A stretch of DNA of 64,000 nucleotides from Calliphora vicina. Lineage: Eukaryota > Arthropoda > Insecta > Diptera > Calliphoridae. Of the stretch, positions 22,182 through 34,692 are shown piece by piece. Location of the stretch: assembly GCF_958450345.1 (NCBI RefSeq), contig NC_088780.1, positions 131,888,226 to 131,952,225 on the forward strand, written 5' to 3'. The notes under the pieces were generated by a model. The model ran no database searches. It was not told where the DNA came from and saw nothing but the letters and a program-made list of their open reading frames with translations. The stretch's first letter is position 1. Every line of letters starts with the position of its first letter. The position numbers and the translations under genes were made by a program.

Positions 22182-24295
22182 GGGTGGCCCTTAATAAACG
22201 AAAGTTGGATTTTGGCCATTCTCACCCTCCAGTTTGGTGAACATTAGCAAAAAAATCATCCTGAAAAAATTTTAGGTAAATCGGTTGGGGTTAAGACGTG
22301 CCGCAAGCCCTCTGAAGTTTTGAGATGCATTTACAAGGGGAAAAAATGCATTTTTTTCAGTTTTTGTAAAAATTTTGCCATTAAAAAATTACTTTTGTAA
22401 TTTAATTTAAAAGAATCGAAATGTGTACGTAATTGTCGTTCTAATGAGACATAAAAAACAGAAATCGGTCAAAAAATGTTAAAGTTATTAAAAATTCGCC
22501 AGGCCATTAACGTGTCTCAGGCCACTAGAACATGAAATGTGGGAACAAAATTAACATATTTTGAGAAATATTAAAATAAAAGCTCATTTTTACTTAAAAT
22601 ATGTCCATATTTACTTGTATATGAGTTTTTGTCTTCGTAGGATACCGTTAACCTATTCTTAGGTATGAACAAAAAAATTTAATTTTTTTAACGGCAGTTT
22701 CAAAACTCCATTTTAAAATTTTTAAAAATTTTGTTAAACAAATTTCAGAATTTTTTGATCATCTCATTGGGATTTATTAAGAGTATAATAGGGAATAAAA
22801 ATGTGAAAAAATTATGAAAATATCTCTTATAGTTTTTCCGTACCTGCGATTTAAATTTTGAAATTTTCGAGAAAAACCAATTATTTGGCAATTTTTAGGC
22901 CAATGAGCTCTATTTCCTTACTCTTATGAATTTTAAGTAAAACCTATTCAGAATATTATAGTCCAGATAATTCAAAATATACTCTGAAACTTCTACTAAA
23001 ATCGGAAGACGTTAACCCTTAAATCGTGAAGGTCAAAGGTAAAATTTTTCAATATTTGGAATTTCTCTTGGAAAGATTTCGAAATGATCGAAATGTTGTA
23101 TATTTTTGGGCCGATTTTGATGAAATTTAACAAAAATATAACATAAACTCTAGGGTTTATAATAACAGCACAAGAATGGAAATTAACGCTTAATGGCACT
23201 TGGGGTTAAAATGACACCAAACTTTTAAAATCATAATTTTTTATGGTTTTAGAAGTTTGGGGTAATTTTAACACCAAGTGCTATATAGGGTTAATTTTAA
23301 TTTTTCTGCTGCTTTTGTAAATACTAGGCTTTGTGTTATATTTTTGTTAAATTTCATCAAAATCGGCCCAAAAATATACAACATTTCGAACATTTCAAAA
23401 TCTTTCCAAGAGAAATTTCAAATATTGAAAAATTTGACCTTTGACCTTCACGATTTAAGGGTTAACGTTTTTTGATTTTAGTAAAAGTTTCAGAGTATAT
23501 TTAGAATTATCTGGACTATAATATTCTAATTAAGTTTTGCATAAAATTCATAAGAGTAAGAAAATAGAGCTCATTGGCCTAAAAATTGCCAAATAATTGG
23601 TTTTTCTCGAAAATTTCAAAATTTAAATCGCAGGTACGGAAAAACTATAAGAGATATTTTCATAATTTTTTCACGATTTAATTCACTATTATACTCTTAA
23701 TAAATCCCAATGAGATGATCAAAAAATTCTGAAATTTGTTTAACAAAATTTTTAAAAATTTGAAAATGGAGTTTTGAAACTGCCGTTAAAAAAATTAATT
23801 TTTTTTGTTCATACCTAAGAATAGGTTAACGGTATCCTACGAAGACAAAAACTCATATACAAGTAAATATGGACATATTTTAAGTAAAAATGAGCTTTTA
23901 TTTTAATATTTCTCAAAATATGTTAATTTTGTTCCAACATTTCTTGTTCTAGTGGCCTGAGACACGTTAATGGCCTGGCGAATTTTTAATAACTTTAAAA
24001 TTTTTTAACCGATTTCTGTTTTTTATGTCTCATTAGAACGACAATTACGTACACATTTCGATTCTTTTAAATTGAATTACAAAAGTAATTTTTTAATGGC
24101 AAAATTTTTACAAAAACTGAAAAAAATGAATTTTTTCCCCTTGTAAATGCATCTCAAAACTTCAGAGGGCTTGCGGCACGTCTAAACCCCAACCGATTTA
24201 CCTAAAATTTTTTCAGGATGATTTTTTTACTAATGTTCACCAAACTGGGGGGTGAGAATGGCCAAAATCCAACTTTCGTTTATTAAGGGCCACCC
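22182..24295. mobile_element. 2.1-kb nearly perfect palindrome (long-TIR/foldback element)
   Basis: The left arm begins GGGTGGCCCTTAATAAACG and the right arm ends with its inverse. The element is flanked by TA (22180-22181 and 24296-24297). The arms pair over about 1.05 kb with scattered mismatches and small indels right to the centre at about 23235-23242, leaving a loop below ~10 nt. No transposase is encoded. The short ORFs at 22996-23199 (minus) and 23278-23475 (plus) are the same sequence in mirrored arms. A diverged piece of one arm occurs at 51155-51470, so the family is dispersed. Confidence 0.9.
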
Positions 24296-24534
24296 TAATG
24301 TAGGTATACATATGTTTATACAACTTACCTTGTAACTCCGGCAATAGAAATTGAGTAGCTCTAACAAAGCTTAATGTTAATGTATGGATGTCAGTACATA
24401 TATTAAATTTGAACCACTTACTTCAAAAATCAACACACAAATGAGATTTGGTCAAAGTTAATATTTGTTGTTTTTCTATTAGAATCCCGTTATTTCTGTA
24501 GCCGTTTTAAAAAAATTTGCCAAAAATATTTTTA

Positions 24535-24815
24535 ACACGTCCCGTTCAGATTTATTGAACGATGCGTTTACTGAATTTTGCATTCAGTTATGCTAAACGA
24601 ATGTTCAGCGAAGAAATATTTAATTGATTTTAAAAATCTGAACAAAACGTTCAGGTCGCTAGTAAGAAAGTTTGGTTTTTAATATGCTCCGTTCAGAAAA
24701 ACGTTTGCTTGGTCTATTGGATATTTGAATGCGACTTTAAAGGGGCGTTGTAAATGCGCCTAGTATAATTCAGTTTGACTATTTCTAAACGATGCGTTCA
24801 GATAATTTAGTTTTT
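24535..24815. repeat. CGTTCAG/GAACGATGCG repeat cluster
   Basis: Several copies of CCGTTCAG, GAACGATGCGTTTA and AAACGATGCGTTCAG in both orientations. This resembles subterminal repeats of a decayed DNA transposon, but ends were not identified. Confidence 0.35.
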
Positions 24816-24854
24816 TGTGTGTAGCACATAAACCTCCGGACGACGATATGTATA

Positions 24855-26001
24855 TGGGGCATTTCATATCAAGTCAACCAACTTGACATGATCGGGATGA
24901 AATTTGCACCAAGGTTAGTTCTATTGGATATTAATTCAGACACAATTTTTTCAAGAACTCTCTGAGTTAGAGGGTGTCAAAATTTGACATTTTGGCCAAG
25001 CAGGTGTTTTTTCTTATCCATGTTTTTTATTATTACTTATGGTTCTTAGCAAAATGTGTCCCAAATAGTTTAGATAAAATATTAAAAAAATTTTAATATT
25101 TTTTTCCGAAATCAAAAACTTTTTTGACTTTTTTTTTAAAATGGCCCTTTTTTTAAATAAAGCTTGAAGACCTATTTGGTCGCTTAGTGGGATGCGAGTT
25201 GGATATCTATCAAAATAAATGTTTTGTAACTCAAAACATGCAATAGATATCCCACTCGCATCCCACTAAAAGACCAAAAATATCTTAAAATAATGGACCT
25301 AATCTTTCTTTTGAGGAAAAAAAAATTTTTTAAAAATGCCCTATATTGGAAAAAAATTTAAATTTTGCAAAAAAATTCAAAAATTGTATGTCTTGAGTTT
25401 AATTTTGATAGATATCCCACTCGCATCCCACTAAGGGACCAAAAATATCTTAAAGGAATGGACCAAAGCTTTCTTTTGAGCTAAAAAAAATTAAAAAAGG
25501 GTCCATTTTGAAAAAAAAGTCAACAAAGTTTTTGATTTTGCAAAAAAAAGTCAAAAATTGTATGTTTTGAGTTACAAAACATTTATTTTGATAGATACCG
25601 AACTCGCATCCCACTAAGCGACCAAATACGTCTTCAAGGAAAATATCTAAGCTTTATTTTAAGAAAAAAAGGCCCATTTTGAAAAAAAGTTAAAAAAGTT
25701 TTTGATTTCGAAAAAATTTTTTTTTTTAAATATTTTTTTTTTGAAAGATTGAATAAAGAGCTGTCTAAACTATCTAGGACACATTTTGATATGAACAATA
25801 GGTAATAAGTTACATGGATAAGAAAAAACACCTGCTTGGCAAAAATATCATATATTTTGACCCTCTCTAACTCAGAGAGTTCTCGACCGATCATGTTGAA
25901 AAATTGTGTCTGAGTTACTATCCAATAGAACTAACCTCGATGTCTTCCCGATCGGAAGACATCGATTTCAAAAGTTGGTTCACTTGACATGAAATGCCCC
26001 A
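24855..26001. mobile_element. Foldback-type element with internal CCCACTCGCATCCCACTAA repeats
   Basis: 1147 bp. Inverted ends are TGGGGCATTTCATATCAAGT and ACTTGACATGAAATGCCCCA, with TA on each side. The arms continue to pair over about 150 bp (AACACCTGCTTGG, CTCTAACTCAGAGAGTTC blocks). The centre has four copies of a block containing GATATCCCACTCGCATCCCA in both orientations (25190, 25250, 25410, 25592). No coding capacity. Confidence 0.82.
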
Positions 26002-26003
26002 TA

Positions 26004-26989
26004 TACTTTTGTGTAATTTTTGGACATTGATTGATCCATAGTTAATTATTATATGTTTCTGCGTATTTTTGAAATTATTAGGTTATATTTTGATGCATAT
26101 TTTCCAATAAAAAATGCAAGAAAATCCACCCTCTATTTATTATCGTACATACATTCTATGTAGTTTGTAATTTGATGTGTAACTAAAACATTGAAAGTAC
26201 TGAAAAGCAGAACTTAATGAATTGTGTATAACTTTAATTCTTTATCACTGCAATAATGTCAGTAAATAATTGAATTAACGTTAATTTGTTATAAAAGCAA
26301 CTCAATAAAATTGTACATATTTACACACATTTCTACTCTAAATCGTTTGCTGTTTACAAATCCTTCAAAATCCTATTAATCAATTTTCACTTTGGCAAAA
26401 TGATGATAGATTTCGTTTGTTGCCGGTCAAGCGAAAAGCGAATGAAAGTTTGACAAACATATGTAACGATTTACCGCACATTTAAACAAAATTGTGATTA
26501 ATGATGTATCACTACTACTGGGCATTTTGGAAGCAAAATGTCGAGGAGGAGTTGAATGAATTAAAATGATTTAATAGTCACGCCGCCTTAATGATTTGTA
26601 TAAATTATCGAAAGGTCAATAAAATGTCAGAAGGATTTGTGAAGGAAAAGTGTTGAAGAATGACATTTATTAAGGAAAAGGAAAAAAAAATAAAGAGCCG
26701 TATTTACTTATTTTTTTAAACTTTTTCAACGATAAAATAATCAAAATAATGGTTTCACATTTGCATAGAGCCTCAAAAACTAATTAAACTTAATTTTGAA
26801 CAAAAATATTTATTTTACATTTAAATCAAATAAATAAACAAATGGTCTCTGGAGAAGACGAACATTAAAAACAACAACAGCAAAAGTTTTCCTTTTATGC
26901 TTTTCAGATGTTTTTACTTTTTCTCACAAATGAAAACTAGTTAAAAACGAATTATTTCTCTATTTTTATAATTTAAGATGTTTGTGTTA
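26004..26989. other. Unassigned sequence
   Basis: A+T-rich with no recognisable coding region or repeat ends. Confidence 0.5.
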
Positions 26990-27446
26990 TTTTTATATCC
27001 ATCACTAAAAAGATAGGGGATTTATTAATTTTGTCATTCCGTTTGTAACATATCGAAATATTGGTCGCATCAGTTTAAAAACAATTGAAATACGTGGGGA
27101 CATAGAAAACCGAAATTTGGCACAAATAGTTATTGCTAATAGCTAACTTATGTATACAAAAATGTGTGAATCGGCGAAAAGTTTTGGATCCAAATATATG
27201 ATTTTGGATCCAAATATATGAAAACTTTGTGCGGAATTAGCACGTTATCATTTAAATGCATGGATCTAACAAGGTGAAATTTTATATTTTCTAGGAGTAG
27301 TAGTAGAAAATATAAAAATAACCAAATCGGGAGAACCAGATACATGATTTTATACTAAATACACAACAATCGGTGGCCGTTTTATATTTGTGGTGGGTAT
27401 ATAGGATTCGGTACAGCCGAATATGTATAACACTATTACTTGTTAC
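26990..27446 (-). mobile_element. DINE-1/mini-me-like element, subfamily B
   Basis: Carries the left block TTTTTATATCCATCACTAAA with TTTGTCATTCCGTTTGTAAC and the right block GATTCGGTACAGCCGAATAT ending in ATTACTTGTT. These are the two ends seen in the complete copy at 32339-32804. The GTCY core is eroded. Confidence 0.6.
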
Positions 27447-28459
27447 GTCTGTGATTTAATTGCAAGGTTGTGATAAAGTTTTTTATTATATGGATATATA
27501 GGATTTGTTATCCTGTTTTCAAATGTATAATTATTTAGTGAGGTTATGGATACGGTCAGCCATGTCCTTTCATCATCATGAAATCACTGTTGATGTCATT
27601 TTAATTACTAAAGTTTAAAAAATTACATATGAATCTACTTTAATATGATTTTTTCTTTATCCCTGTCGATCTTTTTTTGTAGCTTGCATTTTATGTCTAT
27701 GTATGTATGTATGTACATTGGAGCGACTCACTTCGTATGGTGTGGAAAACAAGTGTTTTATGATGTTTTTCCAAAACATTTTGGGCAAGGATTTCTATGC
27801 AAATGCGTATTTGTAGTCAGTAACTCAAAATCATGTTGATAATAATAAAATAGTAAAAAAAACATATGGAAAAATCGTACGTTCGCGACCGGTACTTAAG
27901 CCAATTAAACAAACACCAATAGAGATATTTTATTGTGTAAATTCCGGATAAAGACCTACATTATTACACATTTAAAATAAACTATTCGCTTTTAAATACT
28001 CCGTTCCATTTCGCTGACAGTATACTGTCAGCCAACTTTGACTTCTATTTTGCGTACGTTACCACATGTTTATAGCTATCATTATGAAAACGTAAACTCG
28101 ATGAAATCCATCTTTTGCACTAATCATAGAACTACCAAAATGCTATCGAATCGCAAAAAAAAATGCTAGGAAAATTTTTGTTTTCTATATTCTTTCGTGA
28201 CCTCAGAAAATGCCTATATGTGTATCAAAATGTTTGGTTTAACAACTAAATATTTGTAGTGCGCAAAAAAGTTTAAAAATTCCAAATTAATGAGTTTTCC
28301 ATGGTATAATAGAATAGAGAAAAAAATCTTAAAAAATTTGGAATATCACAATATTAAGGGCCAGGATGAAAGTATTTAAATACCGTTAGATGGGCATTGA
28401 AAAGCCATTTAAAATGATATCCAAAATTCTTAAGGAAAATTTTAAATATTTGCATAAAA

Positions 28460-29000
28460 TCAAAAAAGATGAGGTATATTTATTTTGTCATTTCGTTTAT
28501 AACACATCAAAATATGTGTCGCAGACACACATACGTATTTGTATATATTCTGGATCCTCATAAGATTCTAAGACGATCTAGATACATATGTATGTCCGTT
28601 CATTTATCTGTTGAAAACAAGATAGGGCCCAAACGAAATAAGCTATTTGGCCGAAATTTTCTACAAATACTTTCTGTTAATTAGGGTTGTTTGTTATTGA
28701 TTTTGCAATATCGGTCCCCATTCAAATGTCCCCCCGGAATATTGTTTGTGCAGTCATAAATATGTTGATAATGCGGCAATCCTGATAAAATTTTACACAA
28801 ATTAGTTCTATGTACTCTAAAATGGTACTGTAAAGTATGGCGAAAATCGGGCCAACTTTTGTGAAAATCGGTCCATAATTGACCCTACTCCCCATTAATC
28901 CCTATATCAGTAAAAATATTTTATTGCCTATAAATAATAAAAATTCCCACATATTGATGGTTTTATTTCAATGTTCCTGCTCACGAAAATATTATAATTT
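28460..29000 (-). mobile_element. DINE-1/mini-me-like fragment
   Basis: Contains TTTGTCATTTCGTTTATAAC, a TCTGGATCCTCATAAGATTC block and the ATGTATGTCCGTTCATTTAT core, followed by diverged sequence with TCCATAATTGACC. The GTCY run is reduced. Ends are not clear. Confidence 0.55.
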
Positions 29001-29524
29001 TCTGTGAGTCGGTCTAATGTACATAACATATGTATGGATGTAAGAGTCTGTTTTTATTTCCATTGAGTATAAAGTATTTGTTAAGGTCCTTTGTGCTTGT
29101 ATTCGTCGTGTTTATATGTATTCAGAATCCTTCACAGCATGTAAAAAGTACCATTGTCGTTGTTGTGACCATCATCATCATCACAGTCATTGTCCTTATC
29201 ATCGCATGTATACGAGATATTTTTTTTTTTTTTATTTATTATGTTTGACACAATAATCTGCTTTCTTGATTTATTTAATTGTCACTTTAATCGAGGAAGG
29301 AAAAAAAGATTATTCCTTGCAGTCTACAGTGAAACGTAAAAACAACAAGTAAGAAAGTATGGTCGGTCAAGCCTGTGATTCCGAAAATCACTTACGAATA
29401 ATTTATATTCGTAAGTGATTTTCGGAAGTGGGCCTTATATGGGAGCTATGACCAATTATGGACCGATCATCATGAAATCATGTGATTTGTGTCTATATGA
29501 AAGTTATTTATGATGAATTTCATG

Positions 29525-30747
29525 CACTCTAAAAAATGCATGTAAATCTACTACTATAAAGTAAGTAAGTTTTCATGTAAACTTACACAATATGCGTAAA
29601 TTTAAGCACAATATGTTTATCAAAATCAATTACATACTTTTTTCAGCAAAAATACAAACAAAATGTTTTATTTTAAATTTTTATAATATAATAAGCATTT
29701 TATATTTAAAATTACATATATTGTGCATAAATTGAAGTTTTACACATAAAGTGTGTAAAGTAATTCAAACGTTTAATATACAAATTGTCAAAATTTTATT
29801 TCTAAAAAAAACAAAAATTATTTATTATAAAAAAAATATTTGAATTTACACACAACATGTATTTTTACCCTAATTATAGAAGGAGAAAAGTTTCCTACTA
29901 GAGTAACTTCGGGTAATGTGGACTACCGTTTTGTTTTTTCTAAATTTTGGCCACAATATATATGGATATTAAAAGAGTTGTGAAGCAATAAATTAGCTAA
30001 TGTATTCTCTAATGGTTTTTGCAGTTGAATATTTTTTCCGTTAAAGGATAAAAAATTTATGTGAAAATATTGTAAGGAACCCAAAAATCAGCATTAAAAA
30101 TATTGGAGGGTAATATGGACCACTATATGAGGGTAATGTGGACTAGTATTTAATACATAAAATTCATGAACCAGCTAATCATGAATGATTAAAAAATTTA
30201 ATTTCAATATATTTTTATTAATACAAACTAAAAAGTCGCGTTCTTGGCTTAGATAGATTGCTTACAAAGTACATAGTTATTGTCGGGTAATATGGACCAG
30301 TAGTACATAATCAAGTAATTTAAGTGGTCCACATTACACGAACTTGGGTTACAGTGGTAAAAAGTTATTTTTACCTAATAATCTAAATGTGCTTAAATTC
30401 TTACCAAATATATGCAAAACTACGTGTCCACTTTAACTATATAAAACAACCAAACATTAAATTCTACCAAGTAACTGTACCAAATTTTGTTTCTTACTTG
30501 AGCCGAAAAAAATGTTGAGCAGGCGCATTAATTTCAATACAAGAATAAAAAGTCAACATATCAATAACGCATGAAAGCAAATGTGCAATTGTCGTTTCAA
30601 ACAAATTGTAAAATGTACGACAAATCAGTTTTATCATACCTTCAATAGTTTCTGAAAAAAGACACTGGTCCACATTAGACGCATAGTCCACAATACCCGA
30701 AGTTACTCTATTAATGTAGGAAATTTACATGAAAATTTATTAGAGTG
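29525..30747. mobile_element. TIR element nested in the DINE-like copy
   Basis: Inverted ends CACTCTAAAAAATGCATGTA and, read inward on the other strand, CACTCTAATAAATTTTCATG share about 25 imperfect bases. DINE-like sequence resumes after 30747. No clear target duplication. It holds an 808-bp MITE. Confidence 0.5.
29901..30708. mobile_element. MITE with repeated GGGTAATRTGGAC motif
   Basis: 808 bp, TA on both sides. Inverted ends GAGTAACTTCGGGTAATGTG and TCCACAATACCCGAAGTTAC. The motif GGGTAATATGGAC or its inverse recurs at about 29911, 30109, 30130, 30286, 30328, 30666 and 30685. The minus-strand ORF 30494-30691 has no recognisable domain and is probably fortuitous. Confidence 0.75.
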
Positions 30748-31223
30748 TGTGTATACCAACATTTTTACGAAATTTATGCACTTTAAAGTAATTTTCGGAA
30801 GCGGGTCTTATATGGGAGCTATGACTAATTATGGACCGATCAACATAAAATTAGGTGACATGAATTCCTTATACATATATAAATTTTTGTAGATACCTAT
30901 ATAAATTAAACATTTATGATGGATAAAGTCCAATTTCGGGAGGACATTTGTATGGGGGCTAGGTGAAATAATGAACCGACTTCAGCCAATTTCAATAGGC
31001 TTCGTCATTGGGCCGAATAAATTATATGTTCCAAATTTTATCGAAATATCTTCAAAATTGCGATCTGTACTCTGCCAGCCATCCGGACGGACATAGTTTA
31101 ATCGACTCAGAAAATGATTCCCGATCGGTATACTTTAAGGTGGGTGTTAGACTAATATTTTTGGACGTTATAAACATCTGCAGAAACGTATTATACCCTC
31201 CCCACTATGGTGGTTTAGGGTAT

Positions 31224-32338
31224 AAAAATTGGCAAAAATCGGAGATCAAGGGTAAAATTTTAATTTTGAACATAAGATTTTTTTTTATAGATTTTTGTAC
31301 CAACCATCTAAATAGCGAAATATTGGTCATATAACCAAAAAGTTTATATATTGTGGATTCTTATAATCAGGTTAAAATGCGACATATGTAAATAATACTA
31401 TTATATAAATATTGTCATAGGAAATTTGATAAAGATCGCACAGAGGTTTAGAAACTTTTTTTTTTTGGGAAATAATTCGGTGTCTTTGAAACTATTGGAG
31501 ATATTGAAACGAAAATTTACAGGATTGGAGCTGAGGTGTTTTTGGGTTGTTCGGGCCCTCAAAGGTGTTCACCTCAGGTCTTCACATTTTTTAAAAAATC
31601 GCCAAAAATCCATTTATCATTCGAATGAGCTTATATTTGAAATATAAATAGTCCTTGAGAAGATCTACAAAAAATATGCTTGCATGTGTAAGATATCTCT
31701 TTTAGTTCAAGAGATTTTTAGGTTTATTTTTTTACTTTTTTTTTTTTTAATAATTTTTGCTCTATATCTATTTCGTTTATTAAATATCAGCTATATTTGT
31801 GATAAAATTCTGAATAAAATAAAAAAAACCTGCTAATAGTTATCTTGTCCCTATAAAAAGTTACACGCACACAAAGTTGGAACATGTAAAAAGGGCCATA
31901 TTTTTACGTTTTTCCCAATAAAGTACCTTTACTTTATCTTTTATAGAAATACAATACATATATAATTTTTATATGATGCGGAAGGAGAACTTGATGCAAA
32001 CTAAAATTTGGCTCACTAAATCGGACATAGTCCCCCCCAGAACTATCCAAACATGGCTAATTTTTTAAAAAAAAAAAAACACAAAATGTTATTTAACTAC
32101 GAACAATGTTTGTAAATAAAGTCACAGCGGGTACTTTTCTAACATAAACTCAGTTTATGGAACACATTTTCCCCATTTTAGGAATATCAAAATAAAGAAT
32201 GCCATTTCTTTAAGGACATTTAGATCTATATTAGATTAAAATTTTGTTATGATATCTTTTACGCTTAAAATTGTACATTAATTAAAATTTTATATTTTAC
32301 TTCATGGAAAATCACTATATGTATTATAATTTTTTTAG
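31224..32338. other. Unassigned A+T-rich sequence
   Basis: No recognised gene. 31250-31650 contains ORFs without motifs. T-rich runs occur at 31735-31760. Confidence 0.45.
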
Positions 32339-32804
32339 TTTTTATACCCTTCGCCATGAGTGGCAAGGGTATATATAAGTTTGTCATTCCGTTTGTAATT
32401 TCTACATTTTTCATTTGTGACCCCACAAAGTATATATATTCTGAATCGTTATAGATAGCGAAGTCGATATAGCCATGTCCGTCTGTCCGTCTGTATGTTG
32501 AAATCAACTTTTCGTAAACCCTAAATAACTTACATACATACATGATTCATACTTCAATATGTCGGGAATTCTTCCGGCTCGGTTGCTATTTAAAATCGAC
32601 AAAATCGACCCACAAATGGCTGAGATATAAGGAAAAAACCAGGAAAACCTCGATTTTTGGCCTATTTTTGATCTATATCTGAATTACTAAGACGTTAATA
32701 TAGACAATATGGATATCTAATGATAGTTATTTTAAAGTCCATTGCAACGATGTATGAAGGGTATCTAAGATTCGGCACAGCCGAATATATCTCTCTTACT
32801 TGTT
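32339..32804 (-). mobile_element. DINE-1/mini-me-like element, subfamily B, complete-looking
   Basis: 466 bp. Begins TTTTTATACCCTTCGCCATG with GGGTATATATAAGTTTGTCA. It has the core ATAGCCATGTCCGTCTGTCC GTCTG (a GTCY run, the mini-me hallmark) at 32470-32494, and ends GGCACAGCCGAATATATCTC followed by TTACTTGTT. The (TA)n and (GTCY)n proto-microsatellites match the published description of mini-me/DINE-1 elements. Confidence 0.75.
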
Positions 32805-33596
32805 AAGTTTAATGACGTCCGAAAAATTGATAGAATTATTTCATTTCACTAAAATATTAATTTTCAAGTCCTAAGGTTTTCACCAATACCAAATACTTAT
32901 ATAAAAAGCTTATATTTACTTTTCAGAAGTTCCACAAACCTTGCCCTCTTTCAAAAATGTTAACGTTTTTTCATTTATTTCACTTTCGAAAAACACATAG
33001 ATCTACATAAATATCAATTTCGAACCATAATTTAACACAGATAAGATCAGTTAAATACACATAAATCCCTTATAAAATATCGTAGTCAAAAATCTTCATA
33101 TCTAATTTAATGAATATCTGCCCATGGTCATATCTCCCATATAAGCACCACTTCCGAAAAATACATTAACCAAAATAAATTTCTAATAAACATATACCTA
33201 CTACTAGATTTTGTGTCTATTAGTTCATAGCTCCCACAAAAGATCCACTTCCGGGAATAACTTTATAACGATAGGACCTAAAGGGGTGAAATTTTCTGAG
33301 AAATATTATTTGTAAATCTGAAATGTTTGTTATTGAAAATGTTCAAAATCGGTTTAACAAAATTTCAGAACAAAACGTCCGTCTGATGTTTAAAATACGT
33401 GGAGACCTAGATAACCGATTTATGTATCCAAAAATAGATTGAATATTAAAAAAGTTTTGGAGTAAAACATATGAAAAACTTAGTTCGGACTATTTCTGAA
33501 AAAGAAAATATGGAATTGTTTCCACTTTCCACTTTTGGACGGAAATTTTGTGACCGGGGAAAAGTAAAACCAATGAAATCAGTGTTGCGACTATTA
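32805..33596. repeat. Unassigned sequence with DINE subfamily A fragment (33120-33270)
   Basis: 33120-33270 contains CATATCTCCCATATAAGCAC CACTTCCG and similar blocks, as in 36540-36740. The rest shows no recognisable feature. Confidence 0.5.
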
Positions 33597-33754
33597 TAGC
33601 CTGTTTCACAATATCGAATGAAATATTTCGTTCGCATTCTAAGCAAAAGAAAACTTATTCGTTCACATAAATATGAAGTTAGTGAAACCAAAATCAGTTT
33701 TCTTTCGCTTAGAATGCGAACGAAATCTTTCATATGATATTGTGAAACAGGCTA
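33597..33754. mobile_element. 158-bp Harbinger-like hairpin MITE with TTA duplication
   Basis: Ends TAGCCTGTTTCACAATATCG and ATATTGTGAAACAGGCTA pair over about 58 bp around a ~40-nt loop. TTA flanks both sides (33594-33596, 33755-33757), matching the TWA preference of PIF/Harbinger. A transcript would fold into a long hairpin. Confidence 0.82.
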
Positions 33755-33993
33755 TTAATCCAGAAATGATCATGTAAGTATAACTCCCGGAAATATTATA
33801 CGAATTTATTAAGTACATGTACTTTTTTCAACACCACTGTATGAATATACATATAATGGGTAGTGCCGTGTATTCAACAATGTGTGTGATAAGGTCAAAA
33901 CTGTGTTGCATGCATCATTTATATAGCTGGACATACACACAGTGGTCCAAATGCTCAATCTGGCCGGAAAAAAGTCTTTTGAAAAGCCGTATC

Positions 33994-34684
33994 CAGTGTT
34001 GCCATTTTAGAAATGAAGAAAAGCGTCAAGTGTATAGTAAAAACGGGTAAAAAGGGTAAAAAAATTACGAAAAAAAGAGTAAAAAGCGCGAAGAGAAAAA
34101 AGTATAATTTTAACAAAAAAATTTTGAAAATTTATTTTTTCGCTTTGCAAATAACACATTAAAAACGGGTAAAAAGGGTAATAAAATTGGCACTCAAAAC
34201 AAGGATAAAAAGCAAAAAACTTTAAATATAAAAAGCAGGTTTAAATTTTTAATTAAATTGTTTATTTTATTATTAAACAAAGAAAACAAAATCTTCAAAT
34301 AAAATAATTATTCATTAAAAATCAAAATTAGGATAACTTTTTATAGAAAAACAATTTCATTTTCAAATACATCTTTTTTATAATCATCATCAAAACGATT
34401 TTAATGAAATACTCAGGGCGCAAATTGTCCCACTCGTAATCGAAATAAATTTCGAACGCAATCATAATTTTCTATACATTTTATTCGATATCAAATAAGA
34501 GAATACCAAAAATTAAAAAAACGAAAGTTCGAATAAGTATTCGATCGTGTTCGACTGCGGTAATTAGACCTCAGATCGTCAAAAAATACCCTTTTTTAAA
34601 AAAGAGTATTCGGAAAAAATAAGAGGGTAACGAGACCAAAAAAGCGTCATAAAATACCCGAAAAGCATCAAAATGGCAACACTG
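33994..34684. mobile_element. hAT MITE with perfect 8-bp duplication, inside T1
   Basis: 691 bp. Ends CAGTGTTGCCATTTT and AAAATGGCAACACTG, duplication GCCGTATC at 33986-33993 and 34685-34692. Subterminal GGGTAAAAAGGGTAAAAA-type repeats (34045-34060, 34165-34180) and AAGCG motifs are present. No coding sequence. Confidence 0.88.
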
Positions 34685-34692
34685 GCCGTATC

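Larger units (their letters stand above)
29345..31223. mobile_element. DINE-1-like element, subfamily A, with nested insertions
   Basis: Starts ACAAGTAAGAAAGTATGGTC and ends CCACTATGGTGGTTTAGGGT ATAAAAA. Internal blocks are TATGGGAGCTATGAC, GGAGGACATTTGTATGGGGG and the GTCC-type core near 31080 (CATCCGGACGGACATAGTTT). A hairpin CCGAAAATCACTTACGAATA with its inverse sits at 29379-29428. A TIR element (29525-30747) is inserted. Similarity to mini-me/DINE-1 non-autonomous Helitrons rests on the GTCY core and layout. Confidence 0.65.

Noticed and set aside
22996..23475. Two similar ORFs facing opposite ways
   Set aside because: They are mirror images in the arms of the palindrome, low complexity and without motifs.
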